A stretch of DNA of 64,000 nt from NCBI GenBank assembly GCA_900552795.1, contig USBB01000008.1, positions 1 through 64,000 of the forward strand. The letters are read 5' to 3'. Below, piece by piece: positions 1-9,851 of this stretch. The notes beneath the pieces were generated by a model. That model was not told the origin of the DNA and searched no databases. It saw only the letters and a list, made by a program, of their open reading frames with translations. Origin of the DNA: an uncultured Eubacterium sp. GTDB lineage: Bacteria; Bacillota; Clostridia; Lachnospirales; Lachnospiraceae. The translations under genes were made by a program, and so were the position numbers. Every line of letters begins with the position of its first letter. The first letter of the stretch is position 1.

Positions 1-1825
1 CTGCAAGACCTACTGCGTCTGCTCTCCAGTATCCCGGATACTGTCTTACAAGCTCATCATCAAGTCTTGTGTACGATGTGTCTGATGAAGCCTTTACATA
101 CACGTCATAACGCTTAGCGCCTTTAACTGGCTTCCATTCAACATACGCACTCTCAAACCATCCGCTTGATTCACTTATTTCAAGCTTATCTGTCATTGGT
201 TGTTCGGGATCTGTCGGTTTTTCCGGCTCTGTTGGCTTCTCAGGTTCTGTTGGAGGCTCAGGAAGCTGTCCTCCTGCAGTAATATCAACACCGTCAACAA
301 TTAATTTAACATTACTAAATGTAACATCGCAGTTGCGGACTGCAAACATACCTACATATATATATTTTGAATCAATACTTGTAAGAGGGAAGTCAAAACC
401 TCCTGAAATAGTTTCCTCATCACCAAATGTACAGGCATATCCATCAGCATTGCTCTCAATTTTTAACTCATATGTATTTCCTGCAGCAACATCCTGTTTA
501 CATGTGCCTCCCTGAGTTAATACTCCGCTCTTTCTCGCAAAGCAATTCCACATTGCTCCCGACTGTGCAAGGTTCTTAACTCCGGCTACAACATAATCAC
601 CTAACTTATCTTTTGTATATTTATCAATATACATATCATCTCTTGCCATTAAACCAAACGCAACCTGATCGTTTGCCGCAAAATCATTAACTTTCATAGT
701 AGCACTTAATGTAAATTGACTTGATGATGGTATCCTGTAATAATACATGCCCAAACCATCTGTTGAACTTGCAATCTTACCCTTGTTGTTCTTAACTGCC
801 ATATGAATACTTCCATCTGCATTAAGTTCAAGTGTATGATTAGCCTCTGATGGATTACCACCAACATCACCAAATACTGTACCCTTCCAAATACCTGCAT
901 CTTTCCAAATTGTACTTGGTGTAAGCTGATCTGAATAGTCATTCTCTACATAGTTAGGATTTTTAACTAATGTATCTTCTTTTTTAGGCGCATCTGACGA
1001 CTTGATATGTTCAGCAAGTCCAGCCACATTTAACTCTTTAACTGTCTTGGTAATCAAATATGCATTGTAACGTGCACCCCATATATTAGTATGTGTATTA
1101 TCAACACTTTCTTTTTTTGAAGATGTCCATGCATGTAAATTAACTGTCTCATCAACGCCAAGAGTTGTATATAAATCCTTAGTCAAAGTTGTCATATCTA
1201 CAACCGCAATGCCTAAATCTTTGCCAAGATTAACAATTGCCTGTCTGTAATCACCACCAGGATACCCTTCAGTACCTGAAGTAATATGAAGATTTGAATT
1301 ACTCCAATCTCCTGTTGTGCTTCTTCTTACGATTGGTGTACAAAGAACAACTGTTACACCTTTCTCCTGTGCCGGTTTAATATAATTTACATATAATGAA
1401 TTGGCAAATGAGCCTTCTGTTTTGTAATCTCCGTTCGGATTTGTATATCTGTCAGCTTCTGCTTTCTCATCATTATGACCGAAGCCTACAAAAAGAAAAT
1501 CACCGCTCTTCATTCCATTCATTAAAGTTGAATAATTTGCTTCTTTTGTAAAACTCTTTGAACTTCTTCCTGATAAAGCAAGATTATTAACTGCTATCGT
1601 ATCATCAAAATAATACTCAAGCTGTGTACCCCAGCCATATCTTGGATAATAATAAGCGTCACTAAAGCTGCTTACTGTCGAGTCGCCTATTACCCACGCT
1701 GTCGCCTTATCTGAGGCTTTTACAAAAACATTGCCAAGCCCCGCTCCTATCAGTGTCACTGCCAGCATTGAAGCTATTGACACTATGACGGCCATCTTAC
1801 GCCATATACGTTTTACTTTTGACAT
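1..1825 (-). CDS. Secreted SGNH/rhamnogalacturonan acetylesterase-like pectin enzyme, C-terminus beyond window
   Basis: This reading frame runs off the left edge (about 608 codons visible). It starts at an ATG whose A is also the last base of the upstream stop (TGATG), so translation is probably coupled to the CE8/CE12 gene before it. Order seen: a signal peptide (residues 1-38, KVKRIWRKM then a hydrophobic core); an SGNH esterase domain (about 40-270) with GDST near residue 48, FGHND near 106 and a late DNTHTN motif; a beta-rich segment (about 300-520) that looks like a carbohydrate-binding or laminin-G fold; a short Pro/Thr linker (PTEPEKPTEPEKP); then the start of an Fn3-like unit (VEWKPVKGAKRYDVYVK). 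In Clostridia that last unit often precedes a pectate lyase, so a lyase domain may lie beyond the edge (inference). Likely role: extracellular deacetylation of pectin or rhamnogalacturonan. Confidence 0.8.
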   Translation of the reverse strand, partial: MSKVKRIWRKMAVIVSIASMLAVTLIGAGLGNVFVKASDKATAWVIGDSTVSSFSDAYYYPRYGWGTQLEYYFDDTIAVNNLALSGRSSKSFTKEANYSTLMNGMKSGDFLFVGFGHNDEKAEADRYTNPNGDYKTEGSFANSLYVNYIKPAQEKGVTVVLCTPIVRRSTTGDWSNSNLHITSGTEGYPGGDYRQAIVNLGKDLGIAVVDMTTLTKDLYTTLGVDETVNLHAWTSSKKESVDNTHTNIWGARYNAYLITKTVKELNVAGLAEHIKSSDAPKKEDTLVKNPNYVENDYSDQLTPSTIWKDAGIWKGTVFGDVGGNPSEANHTLELNADGSIHMAVKNNKGKIASSTDGLGMYYYRIPSSSQFTLSATMKVNDFAANDQVAFGLMARDDMYIDKYTKDKLGDYVVAGVKNLAQSGAMWNCFARKSGVLTQGGTCKQDVAAGNTYELKIESNADGYACTFGDEETISGGFDFPLTSIDSKYIYVGMFAVRNCDVTFSNVKLIVDGVDITAGGQLPEPPTEPEKPTEPEKPTDPEQPMTDKLEISESSGWFESAYVEWKPVKGAKRYDVYVKASSDTSYTRLDDELVRQYPGYWRADAVGLA

Positions 1826-4800
1826 CATTTAGTCACACCTCTCTTCTTTACATAAACCAAAAGTCCCGCTGCCATCATCACTACACAAAGTGTAAGATAG
1901 AACAATACCTGAGCCTCATCTCCTGTCTTTGGATTTTCTGCATCAGGCTCTGCCGGTTTCTCAGGGTCTGATGTATTTCCTGTATCAGGCTCTGTCGGCC
2001 TTTCAGAATCTGTAGGATTTTCTGTATCAGGTTCTGATGGTTTTGTCGGGTCTGTTGGTTTTTCCGGATCCGTTGGTTTCTCTGGTTCTGTTGGCTTCTC
2101 TGGGTCCGTTGGTTTCTCTGGTTCTGTTGGCTTCTCTGGGTCCGTTGGTTTTTCCGGATCCGCAGCATTTAATTCATCGTGAACTTCACCTATTTTATCA
2201 ATTAGATCCTGACCATATTTCTGCCAGTAATCTGCCGAAACTACATATTTACCGTCAGCGTCCGCTGTGTATGCGGTCAGTTCTCCCTTGCCATTTACCG
2301 TAAATGGCTGCTGTCCGTCAGGAAGTGTACCTGCAACCTGTGTCGGTATATCAACCACCTTTGAAATATTAAGGTCAAGTCCCTGAATTGTCTGTGCAAT
2401 CAAACCTGCGCTTAAAAAACCGCCGAGCTTACTGCTGTGCGTGCTGTCACCCGGACACATTGCCTGTGATCCGATTTCTGACTTACCATTAGCTGCGTCC
2501 ACGTCATCCTTATATGCCTTCTCATACATTGTCTTCGTAAGTTCAAATGCATCGATCAAAAGTATATCCTGTTCCTGTGCAAGCTGCTTGTATGCTGTCA
2601 CATAAGCATTGTTGCTTGAAACATATGTACCTGTTGTTGTGTCTGTAGAATCATGATGCGGTCTTATTGTTCCATCCTGTGTGTAATACAATCTTGAAAC
2701 AGGTGTTACAAGAACTGGTATAGCACCAACCTGTCTTGCTGCTTCAACATACTGCATAAGATACCATTTAAATGTACCTCCGCAGTCATATGAATAGAAT
2801 GTATCACCGTATTTGCCTACAAGTGAATCCGGTGTAGGAACTTTCTTACCCTCTGTTGTAGGGAAAATACCGTTTGCGTCAGGTGTTCCCAACGGAACAT
2901 ATCTGTCCTCAAGATAACCCGAACCATTAGCACAGTCATTGTGACCAAACTGAATGAACAGATAGTCACCCTCTTTAATATTTTCTTTTATTTTGTCTAA
3001 TGAACCCTCATTAATAAAGTTTCTTGTACTTCTTCCGCCATTAGCATAGTTCTGGATTTTAACCTTTGACTCATCAAAAAATGTCTGTAAAAATTCACCC
3101 CATGAGCCCTCGATCTGAGGTTTTCCATTCATGTACATACCGGCAGCTGAATAATCCTTAACAGTCGAATCACCTGCGAGGAAAATGTTAACGCCATCTC
3201 CCAATGTGATGTCTGAACCGCCGCCCGACGGATCTTCATAACCGTCTCTTACTGTCGCCTCAACTGTATAAGATTTTACTTCTGCACTCTTACCGCCTAA
3301 TGTCTCAGGAACCACAACAACCTTAATCTGCTTTCCTATAGCATCTTTCGTAATCTTATATGTTACATCTGAATTTGCTGTTGATGATTTAACTAAGGTT
3401 TCATTGTCTCCGTCAACAATATACCAGCGGATAACCGAAGCATCATTTGCATCGTTTGCAGCTCCGAGCGAATATCCAACTGTCAATGTATGTCCCGGAT
3501 ATGGAGCATTTATATCACCATTATCAACCACATATGGAATTGTCGCAAATTTTACTTCTGCATCCTCTTCCACGTAAGATGACGAACCGATTCCTGCCGC
3601 AAAACTCTTTACATAATCATTAACTGCATTGATATCCACATCTACGCCTGTGCCTGCCACACGCTTAGAAGTATCTACCTTTGTTCCGTCTGTCTTAACT
3701 GAATTGTATTCAACATAAGCTGCACCCTGAGGCTTATTGCCGCTCATCTCTGTCCAGCCTTCATCTACAATGAGGTCTCCCTCAATCTTTGTGTTAATAA
3801 ACGAAACCTTTGCGCCTGCTCCCCAAGGTCTTCCGAAATAACCCGGTTTTACCGGAAGCTCCGGATTTGCTGTAATTGTACAGTTTCTGAAAATGTAACC
3901 GTTCTGTGTTGTCGGTCTCTGCGCTGTGATATAACCGCCTACTCCGCCTGTACTGTATCCGTACCAGCTCAATTCACAACCGTCAAATACCACATCACCG
4001 TCACCAAAAATGTAATCTGTATTACCCTCAATAAGACAATTCTTAAAATAAATGTCAACTGCGCCTGTATACAATGTATCCTGACTTCCAAGGAATGCAC
4101 AGTCTGTAAATTCTACATTATCAGCCTCAACAGCCATAGCCGAAGCTCTCTCTGTAGCAGCCTTTGAAGTTACGTCGACACCATATTTTCTTTCAACTGT
4201 AATAGCCTCTCCGCCGCTAAGCTCAACTCCGTCCTCAAGCTCTTCATCTGTTATATATCTGTTAAATGAAGCCTCGAATGTAATACCGTCAGCCTTAAAG
4301 CCTGTAGCACTACTCTTTAAGTATGTTGAACAGCCCCACTTTGAAACTGTCTTCTTATCATACTTGTCATATGCATTTTCAGGATTATAATATCCTGTCT
4401 CATCTGCACTGTAATACTTATATCCGATACCATAATACCATGTCAGAAGTACCTCATCTTCTGAGTCATTTACAAATGAAATATATGGTGTATCTATAAT
4501 AATCTGCTCACGATATGTACCCGAAGCAATATGAACCGTAATTCTGTCTGCCTCTGACTGAGGATTCATTGCCTTGCAGGCAGCAACCGCCTCATTTACA
4601 GTATCATAATTTAAATCACCCTTATCTTCGTAACCTACATAAATATCCTTAACCAATTCCTTTGGAGGCTCCTGTGAAGTTGATACAAAAAGAATATCCT
4701 TTTTTACCTCACCGCCTGCAACCACTACATGTGTATTAGTTCTGTATCCCTCAACAGTTACAGACACTGCATAAGAACCATCTCTTAACTGTGCCTTATA

Positions 4801-6108
4801 ACCGTCAGCCTCAACAGTTCCCGAATATACATAACCGTCTTCAACATTTGTAAATTTGATATCAGATACGGTAACTCCCTTTGCCAAATCGAGAAAACCG
4901 CCTGAAACTGCATATACCGGTTTTAGAGCCACCTTGATATCAGATGTATGATTTTTATTATCAACAATAGTTTTTCCCTCAACTATTTCATAATCATTAA
5001 CTCCACCAAGAACTGCAGTATATTCCACGTCCGGCTCCAGAACGACACTAAATGAACCGTCTGACGCAATAGGAACCGTAACGTCATCTGCAAGTGAATC
5101 CTTCGGAGGCACTAAAGTTACACTGAGCTTTGAAATATCATAATCAGCAGCAAAGCCCGTAAGCTTTCCTGAATAAGTATATGTTGACTTAGTTTCAACC
5201 TTAAGCGTTACATCATTTTTACCTGTAAGCACATCGCTAATTTCAGTTTTTACCTGTTTTGTATCATTAGTAAAACCAAAGCCTGTTGCACCTGTAAGAG
5301 CTGCCGTATACTGCTCATCTGCTGCCAGAACAACAGAGAATTTATTGCCATCTAATACGGCTTCCGTCTCATAACCTGTTACATCGCTTGAAAAAATTAC
5401 CTTATAGCCTGAAGCCTGTGTATCTCCCAAATCGATAACACCTGACACCTCAACACCCGGAATTCTTACAACTCTGTTGTAGCAAGGCTTTCCTGCAGCT
5501 CCTTCGGTCCAAATCTTATATGTACCGTCATGCTGTGCTACAAATTCATATCTTGCACCCTTATTTGTAAATGACGCTGTCACATCCTGAGAAGCACCCT
5601 CGTCCATATATGTGAAATGTAAAACACCCTGTGCCGAGTTACTTGAACCCATGTAAACAAGGAACTTATCACCGGCCTTTACATTAGCCACAGTAATATG
5701 TCTTCTTGTCTCGCCTCCCGTACCATTTGCATAATACATGCCATTAGCAGTATAACCATCATCATATTTTGCTATTGCTAAAGCATTGCCAATACCATAA
5801 CTGCCTTCCGCAGCCGAATACCATCTGTCCTTTGCATTATGAGTTAATGTGAGGTCACCAAATGTTGTTGTGCCTCCCACAAACAATCCACCGTTACCGA
5901 CAGAGCCTGTTGCCTTCATCCCTTCCATGGTGATGTTATTGTTGTAAAGCTCTGTATTGCTTTCCTCAACACCACCAAAATCCCAAACATCAATCTTACG
6001 TGAGCCTGCTGCAAATACACCTGCAAATGCCGTATTCCCCAGACATGTTACAGATAAAAGCACAATGGCCAAAATAAGACTGAAACGTTTTCTTGTCTTT
6101 TTTTCCAT
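1825..6108 (-). CDS. Cell-wall-anchored pectin methylesterase (CE8) fused to SGNH acetylesterase (CE12-like)
   Basis: A 1427-residue surface protein. It has a signal peptide (1-30), an N-terminal beta-rich, CBM-like region (about 35-220) and three repeated small beta domains with the EVEYTAVLGG-type motif (about 220-475). A pectinesterase domain follows (about 485-860) with GSQDTL near 672, DYIFGDGD near 698 and FGRPWG near 758; these hold the Gln, two Asp and Arg of the CE8 site. A second catalytic SGNH domain follows (about 975-1270): GDSTVKDY, GGRSTRNF, FGHNDCANG and a late DSTHSSKLGG. The C-terminus has (EKPTEP/EKPTDP) repeats, an NPKTGD sorting signal near 1393, a membrane helix and KKRG. 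It should remove methyl and acetyl groups from pectin at the cell surface so lyases can act. The start follows a strong AGGAGG site. The neighbouring gene overlaps it by one base and appears functionally related. Confidence 0.9.
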   Translation of the reverse strand: MEKKTRKRFSLILAIVLLSVTCLGNTAFAGVFAAGSRKIDVWDFGGVEESNTELYNNNITMEGMKATGSVGNGGLFVGGTTTFGDLTLTHNAKDRWYSAAEGSYGIGNALAIAKYDDGYTANGMYYANGTGGETRRHITVANVKAGDKFLVYMGSSNSAQGVLHFTYMDEGASQDVTASFTNKGARYEFVAQHDGTYKIWTEGAAGKPCYNRVVRIPGVEVSGVIDLGDTQASGYKVIFSSDVTGYETEAVLDGNKFSVVLAADEQYTAALTGATGFGFTNDTKQVKTEISDVLTGKNDVTLKVETKSTYTYSGKLTGFAADYDISKLSVTLVPPKDSLADDVTVPIASDGSFSVVLEPDVEYTAVLGGVNDYEIVEGKTIVDNKNHTSDIKVALKPVYAVSGGFLDLAKGVTVSDIKFTNVEDGYVYSGTVEADGYKAQLRDGSYAVSVTVEGYRTNTHVVVAGGEVKKDILFVSTSQEPPKELVKDIYVGYEDKGDLNYDTVNEAVAACKAMNPQSEADRITVHIASGTYREQIIIDTPYISFVNDSEDEVLLTWYYGIGYKYYSADETGYYNPENAYDKYDKKTVSKWGCSTYLKSSATGFKADGITFEASFNRYITDEELEDGVELSGGEAITVERKYGVDVTSKAATERASAMAVEADNVEFTDCAFLGSQDTLYTGAVDIYFKNCLIEGNTDYIFGDGDVVFDGCELSWYGYSTGGVGGYITAQRPTTQNGYIFRNCTITANPELPVKPGYFGRPWGAGAKVSFINTKIEGDLIVDEGWTEMSGNKPQGAAYVEYNSVKTDGTKVDTSKRVAGTGVDVDINAVNDYVKSFAAGIGSSSYVEEDAEVKFATIPYVVDNGDINAPYPGHTLTVGYSLGAANDANDASVIRWYIVDGDNETLVKSSTANSDVTYKITKDAIGKQIKVVVVPETLGGKSAEVKSYTVEATVRDGYEDPSGGGSDITLGDGVNIFLAGDSTVKDYSAAGMYMNGKPQIEGSWGEFLQTFFDESKVKIQNYANGGRSTRNFINEGSLDKIKENIKEGDYLFIQFGHNDCANGSGYLEDRYVPLGTPDANGIFPTTEGKKVPTPDSLVGKYGDTFYSYDCGGTFKWYLMQYVEAARQVGAIPVLVTPVSRLYYTQDGTIRPHHDSTDTTTGTYVSSNNAYVTAYKQLAQEQDILLIDAFELTKTMYEKAYKDDVDAANGKSEIGSQAMCPGDSTHSSKLGGFLSAGLIAQTIQGLDLNISKVVDIPTQVAGTLPDGQQPFTVNGKGELTAYTADADGKYVVSADYWQKYGQDLIDKIGEVHDELNAADPEKPTDPEKPTEPEKPTDPEKPTEPEKPTDPEKPTDPTKPSEPDTENPTDSERPTEPDTGNTSDPEKPAEPDAENPKTGDEAQVLFYLTLCVVMMAAGLLVYVKKRGVTK
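2041..2165 (-). repeat. 36-bp tandem repeats coding the Pro/Thr wall-spanning linker
   Basis: Near-identical 36-bp units encode EKPTEPEKPTDP blocks just before the sorting signal of the CE8/CE12 protein. Such repeats usually span the cell wall and can change copy number by slippage. Confidence 0.8.
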
Positions 6109-6175
6109 AGTGTCAAACCTCCTACTATTATAATATCGCGCTAATCATACTCCCATAGCACCTTTATAATATATT

Positions 6176-6204
6176 TATAAAGTCTGACACCATGTCACAG
6201 TCAA
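6176..6204 (-). promoter_or_regulatory. Promoter of the pectin esterase operon
   Basis: On the minus strand TTGACT (6199-6204), a 17-bp spacer and TTTATA (6176-6181) form a sigma-A-like promoter. It lies about 70 bp upstream of the CE8/CE12 start. Confidence 0.6.
6185..6197. promoter_or_regulatory. Palindrome TGACA-3-TGTCA inside the promoter spacer
   Basis: TGACACCATGTCA is a perfect 5-bp inverted repeat with a 3-bp centre, lying wholly between the -35 and -10 boxes. A protein bound here would block the polymerase, so it is a candidate operator for pectin control. The binding factor is unknown. Confidence 0.4.
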
Positions 6205-6309
6205 GTTTTTATTAATTTTTCGTAATTTTAATCAATTTGTAATTTATTTTTTGTGTATTTTTCACAATATAATGTTTAAAACAATCATACATAAGCAAAA
6301 AATAAAGCT

Positions 6310-7143
6310 TTATTTTTGTTCAACAGGAATACTTACAAGCATATACTGTATATCCTCGCCGCAGTCAACTGCCCTCGTTATAAGCACAGCCAAAAGGTCC
6401 CCTGCAATTTTTAAATTATTCTTATCCATATATCTCAAATGCTTTCCAATAATCATCTCCTTTAAATCACAATTTGGAATTTCAGTAATTTTGCTGTTTG
6501 ACATAGGCATTTTGACAACAGACATAATAGATTCTTTCGGAGGATAACTTTCGGTATATTCGTTCTCCGTCATTCCGTATTTTTCCATGTCCCTTTGCTT
6601 TATCGCATATCCGATTCCTATATTGTGCATATTTCCGCTTTCAACATCATTTTTACGCATCACATATATCCTTTGTATCTCAGGAGAATCATATAAAAAT
6701 TCCTGAACCTTCTTAAGCCTTTCAGGCTCCTTTAACAGCCTGTCTCCTTCTTTATATAAAACGTAATTAAATCCTACATTTACCTTTTCATAAACCTTTT
6801 CCTCTGATTGGGCCTTATACATAAGCTGTAAATCACCGCCCATACGATTCTTAACATAAGTCATAAATTCAATTTTGTGTTCCAACTCTTTAATCTTTTG
6901 TTCATATGACTCTATTGTCTGAGCCAGATTACAGTTCATTAAAGCTTCTATCTCATTGTGGGAAAATCCATATTTTCTAAGCAGCTTTGTATTCGTAATT
7001 CCAAAAATACTGTCATCATCATAATATCTGTATCCGCTCTTCTCATCTCTTACAGAATTAACATATCCCATTTCTTCATATCTTCTTACAGTATTAGTTG
7101 ACACATCCAATAGCTTAGCCAAATCACTAATCCTATATCTCAT
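6310..7143 (-). CDS. MerR-family transcriptional regulator with effector-binding C-terminus
   Basis: 277 residues. The N-terminal winged helix (MRYRISDLAKLL, then TVRRYEEMGYV and GYRYYDDD) is a clear MerR DNA-binding domain. A coiled coil follows (about 85-115, YEQKIKELEHKIEF), then a domain of about 150 residues that resembles GyrI/BmrR-type effector sensors. The open frame extends further upstream, but AGGAGG lies 7 bases before the ATG at 7143 and the MerR fold begins there, so I use that start. It sits downstream of a GNAT gene with about 170 bp between them, which could hold its own promoter. Ligand and targets are unknown. Confidence 0.8.
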   Translation of the reverse strand: MRYRISDLAKLLDVSTNTVRRYEEMGYVNSVRDEKSGYRYYDDDSIFGITNTKLLRKYGFSHNEIEALMNCNLAQTIESYEQKIKELEHKIEFMTYVKNRMGGDLQLMYKAQSEEKVYEKVNVGFNYVLYKEGDRLLKEPERLKKVQEFLYDSPEIQRIYVMRKNDVESGNMHNIGIGYAIKQRDMEKYGMTENEYTESYPPKESIMSVVKMPMSNSKITEIPNCDLKEMIIGKHLRYMDKNNLKIAGDLLAVLITRAVDCGEDIQYMLVSIPVEQK

Positions 7144-7313
7144 ATAAACCCTCCTTATTTCAGCAGCTTTTTTGCAATCAGACAAAGAAAAACCCGCACA
7201 TGCGTCAAATAAACTTCTTTTTTCTGCATCAATGTAATTTACCACGCTGTATTTATACAAACCATACCACAAAAATACTGTTTTTGCCACCGCAAAATTG
7301 ATTCTAAAAAATC

Positions 7314-8051
7314 CTAATACCACCTTATTTCATATGCAGCATACTCATAATCAAAATGATAGCCGAGCTTTTCCGCAAGCGCCACTGACCACATATTTTG
7401 TGCATCCCAGCTGGGATATAATCCTCTTTCCAGACACTCCAAAATAAGCTTTGCCCCACACGCATATGCCAGACCTTTTCTTCTATGGCCGCATTTTGTG
7501 TCGATTTCAATCTCAATACCTTCATTGTACCTGCTGTATGATGAAGCTCCCGACACTAATTGTGTACCATAAAAGGCTACCACACCCAATCCCAAACTTT
7601 TATATGTATCATAATCCTTAAACTGCGATACCAAATCATTGGCCCAGCTGCTGTTTTTACACAAATTATATTCGTTCTCCTCAAGCAGCCTTAATTCATA
7701 TCCTTTTGGAAGTTCTAAAACAGCCTGTTTCAACCTATCTTTATCAAAAATATCTTTCTCTTTTTTGATTGCGTATCTTGAGACCCTTTTTGCCCTATCC
7801 TTATGGCATTTTTCAATTAAAGCCGCCCACCCCTCATTTTGAGGTACCATAATAATAAAATCCTGCACACAGTTCTTGGGCTTGAATCTGACTAATTCTT
7901 CACTCGGCCTTCCTGAATAGAAAGCAAAATCACCAAGCATTGCCACAGCTGCATCATTTGAAGCATTTGTGTATATTTCTCCCATTACCCCCTGCAAACA
8001 TGACCATATAATTGTCTCGTCCCATCCTTTAAATAAATCCTCTGATTTCAT
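7314..8051 (-). CDS. GNAT acetyltransferase (PF12746-like)
   Basis: 245 residues. The C-terminal half carries the GNAT acetyl-CoA signature (EIEIDTKCGHRRKGLAYACGAKLI, around 180-205), followed by WDAQNMWSVALAEKLGYHF, the usual end of the fold. The N-terminal half (EELVRFKPKNC, IIMVPQNEGW) matches the long N-terminal domain of the GNAT_acetyltran family that includes zwittermicin-resistance proteins. Substrate unknown. It lies between the PrpR-N regulator gene (43 bp upstream) and a MerR gene and may be transcribed with the former. Confidence 0.75.
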   Translation of the reverse strand: MKSEDLFKGWDETIIWSCLQGVMGEIYTNASNDAAVAMLGDFAFYSGRPSEELVRFKPKNCVQDFIIMVPQNEGWAALIEKCHKDRAKRVSRYAIKKEKDIFDKDRLKQAVLELPKGYELRLLEENEYNLCKNSSWANDLVSQFKDYDTYKSLGLGVVAFYGTQLVSGASSYSRYNEGIEIEIDTKCGHRRKGLAYACGAKLILECLERGLYPSWDAQNMWSVALAEKLGYHFDYEYAAYEIRWY

Positions 8052-8094
8052 TACCTCACCCGCTGCAATTAAATAAACAGCTGCTCCCTTCCGC

Positions 8095-9705
8095 TCAATA
8101 AAGCTTCTTTAAAATTCTCCACAGCGTCGTCCTGCTGATTCCCAACTTTTGCGCTGCTTTCGTGCGGTTTCCATTTTCTTCTTTAAGAATTTTTAATACA
8201 TATTCTGTATTAACACGCTCCAGCAAACCTTCATCTGCCTTTTGTTTAAAATCTGTGTTTATGTCTGATACATCTTCGCTCGCAAGTGCCCGCTTCAAAT
8301 CCATTTCTGTTGCAAATTTTATTTTTTCAAGTGCTGCTATTCTTTCTTCTGTAGCATCAATTTCATAATTCTGCAAATTTCTCCTGATTATTTTTCTTTT
8401 ATCCGGCTGTTCATAATAACTGCTTATATATACATAATGATACGGCACAGCATTTAAAATTTCCTTCAATATTTCCTGTCTGTTGATTGACAATATTACT
8501 TTGTTGACAGCAAATATTCTGGAATCAAGAAAATAATTTTGAAACTGCTTTTTTAAAATTGCAGACAGCGACTCCATTCCTTCCAAAATAATAACATGTC
8601 CAATGAGATTTAAAACCGAATTTTCATCCTCAAACAGTCTCTTTATTTCCCTATCGGTGCACATATCAAACCTGATATAAAACGGTGTTGAATCCCTGTA
8701 ATCTGAATTTTCAATAATTTCATAAAATGCTTTACGTTTTAAAACCTCATCCAAAGATGAAATTACTATCGGAAGAGAACTTGCCGCATATAATAAAATC
8801 TTTTCCATCTCTTCATCAACTATATTATAATCAGATATTTCCTTCATCTGATATGTCATATCCGCCAGCGTTTTTGAATATTTTATAAACTGCGCCTTAA
8901 TTGCGGTCAAGCGCTTGTTATCCGCATTAAAATGATGGTTGTATATTTTAATGAAGTACTGATTTTTATAAATACATTTTTCCTGATATTTTCCATTAAT
9001 AAAAGAATCCATCGAATTTTTGATTTGCTTTTCTATCTCTTCCTGAAATAATGTATTAGTAATTCTTTTCATATATAGTTCTTTGCCTATATACAAATAT
9101 ACATTTTTATTTTCGTCAAGCAGATAGGCATCTAAAATGTGTTCCTGCTGACGCAGCTTAAACAGCTCATTATATAAATTTTCTGCTTTCAAATAAGCAT
9201 CTTTAATAGATTCATATGACGATTCAATTAAATTGCATGATATACCGTACTTCTGCAAAAATAAAAAACTGCTGTAATCCGAATATATTTTCCCATAAGA
9301 ACGAATCTGCCCTATATGTTCCTCTAATTCCTCATGCCGGTTTAATGACAAAACATTGAGCTTTATATTTGTTAAATCACTAATTTTACTGGCATACTCC
9401 ATAGTCTCTTTCACTCCAACCAATAGAGTGTCTTCAATATTAGAAAAATCCAAAACATTAATAATGTCATAAACCGTTACATAAATCGGAATTACAGGTT
9501 TTTCTGTTCTGTCCTTGACAAATCGGTAAGTTCCGCCTCTCGTAATAACTATCTCACAGTTTCCGTTTTCTATATATTCAACAACCTCCTGCTTTGACAT
9601 CTGCTGTAAATCAATTATATCTATTTCATCTTTTTTAAATTCATTTCTAAGACGTTCTATTTCTATTCTCATTTTTTCATAAGTACTAACAAACAAAACA
9701 CGCAT
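8095..9705 (-). CDS. PrpR-N domain regulator with degenerate AAA region and Fis-type HTH
   Basis: 536 residues. Residues 1-170 match the PrpR N-terminal sensor (MRVLFVSTYEKM, VITRGGTYRFVK, VVEYIENGNCEIV). The C-terminus (NGNRTKAAQKLGISRTTLWRILKKL) is a textbook Fis-type helix-turn-helix. The middle sits where sigma-54 activators carry their ATPase, but I see no Walker A (GxxGxGK), no GAFTGA and no intact Walker B. It probably cannot activate sigma-54 and may act as a repressor or a classical activator. The start is placed at 9705 because GGAG lies 6 bases upstream of that ATG. It is divergent from an AEC transporter gene, with a 15-bp palindrome between them, so it likely controls uptake or export of a small organic acid (inference). 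Confidence 0.8.
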   Translation of the reverse strand: MRVLFVSTYEKMRIEIERLRNEFKKDEIDIIDLQQMSKQEVVEYIENGNCEIVITRGGTYRFVKDRTEKPVIPIYVTVYDIINVLDFSNIEDTLLVGVKETMEYASKISDLTNIKLNVLSLNRHEELEEHIGQIRSYGKIYSDYSSFLFLQKYGISCNLIESSYESIKDAYLKAENLYNELFKLRQQEHILDAYLLDENKNVYLYIGKELYMKRITNTLFQEEIEKQIKNSMDSFINGKYQEKCIYKNQYFIKIYNHHFNADNKRLTAIKAQFIKYSKTLADMTYQMKEISDYNIVDEEMEKILLYAASSLPIVISSLDEVLKRKAFYEIIENSDYRDSTPFYIRFDMCTDREIKRLFEDENSVLNLIGHVIILEGMESLSAILKKQFQNYFLDSRIFAVNKVILSINRQEILKEILNAVPYHYVYISSYYEQPDKRKIIRRNLQNYEIDATEERIAALEKIKFATEMDLKRALASEDVSDINTDFKQKADEGLLERVNTEYVLKILKEENGNRTKAAQKLGISRTTLWRILKKLY

Positions 9706-9719
9706 TTTAATCTCCATTC

Positions 9720-9734
9720 GTTTCAAATTGAAAC
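9720..9734. promoter_or_regulatory. Palindromic operator candidate between the PrpR-like gene and AEC gene
   Basis: GTTTCAA-A-TTGAAAC is a perfect 7-bp inverted repeat around one base. It lies just upstream of the regulator start codon, in the divergent intergenic region. It has the size and symmetry of a Fis-type HTH dimer site. Confidence 0.5.
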
Positions 9735-9851
9735 ATTTTTTCTTATTTTTCTATTTTAGCATATTACTTTTGTTTGGTAAAATAACTTAGCGGTCCTGAT
9801 AATCGTCAGCGACACTTTTACAGTTATATAATTAATTGAAAGGAAGAAAAA

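Noticed and set aside
2041..2165. CRISPR-like array
   Set aside because: The 36-bp periodicity is an in-frame Pro/Thr coding repeat without spacers, and no cas genes are present.
1881..2303. ORFs in other frames across the linker repeat
   Set aside because: They are shadows of the repetitive EKPTEP coding sequence on both strands.
7144..7323. 60-residue N-terminal extension of the MerR protein
   Set aside because: AGGAGG and the MerR fold both point to the start at 7143, and the extension would overlap the GNAT stop.
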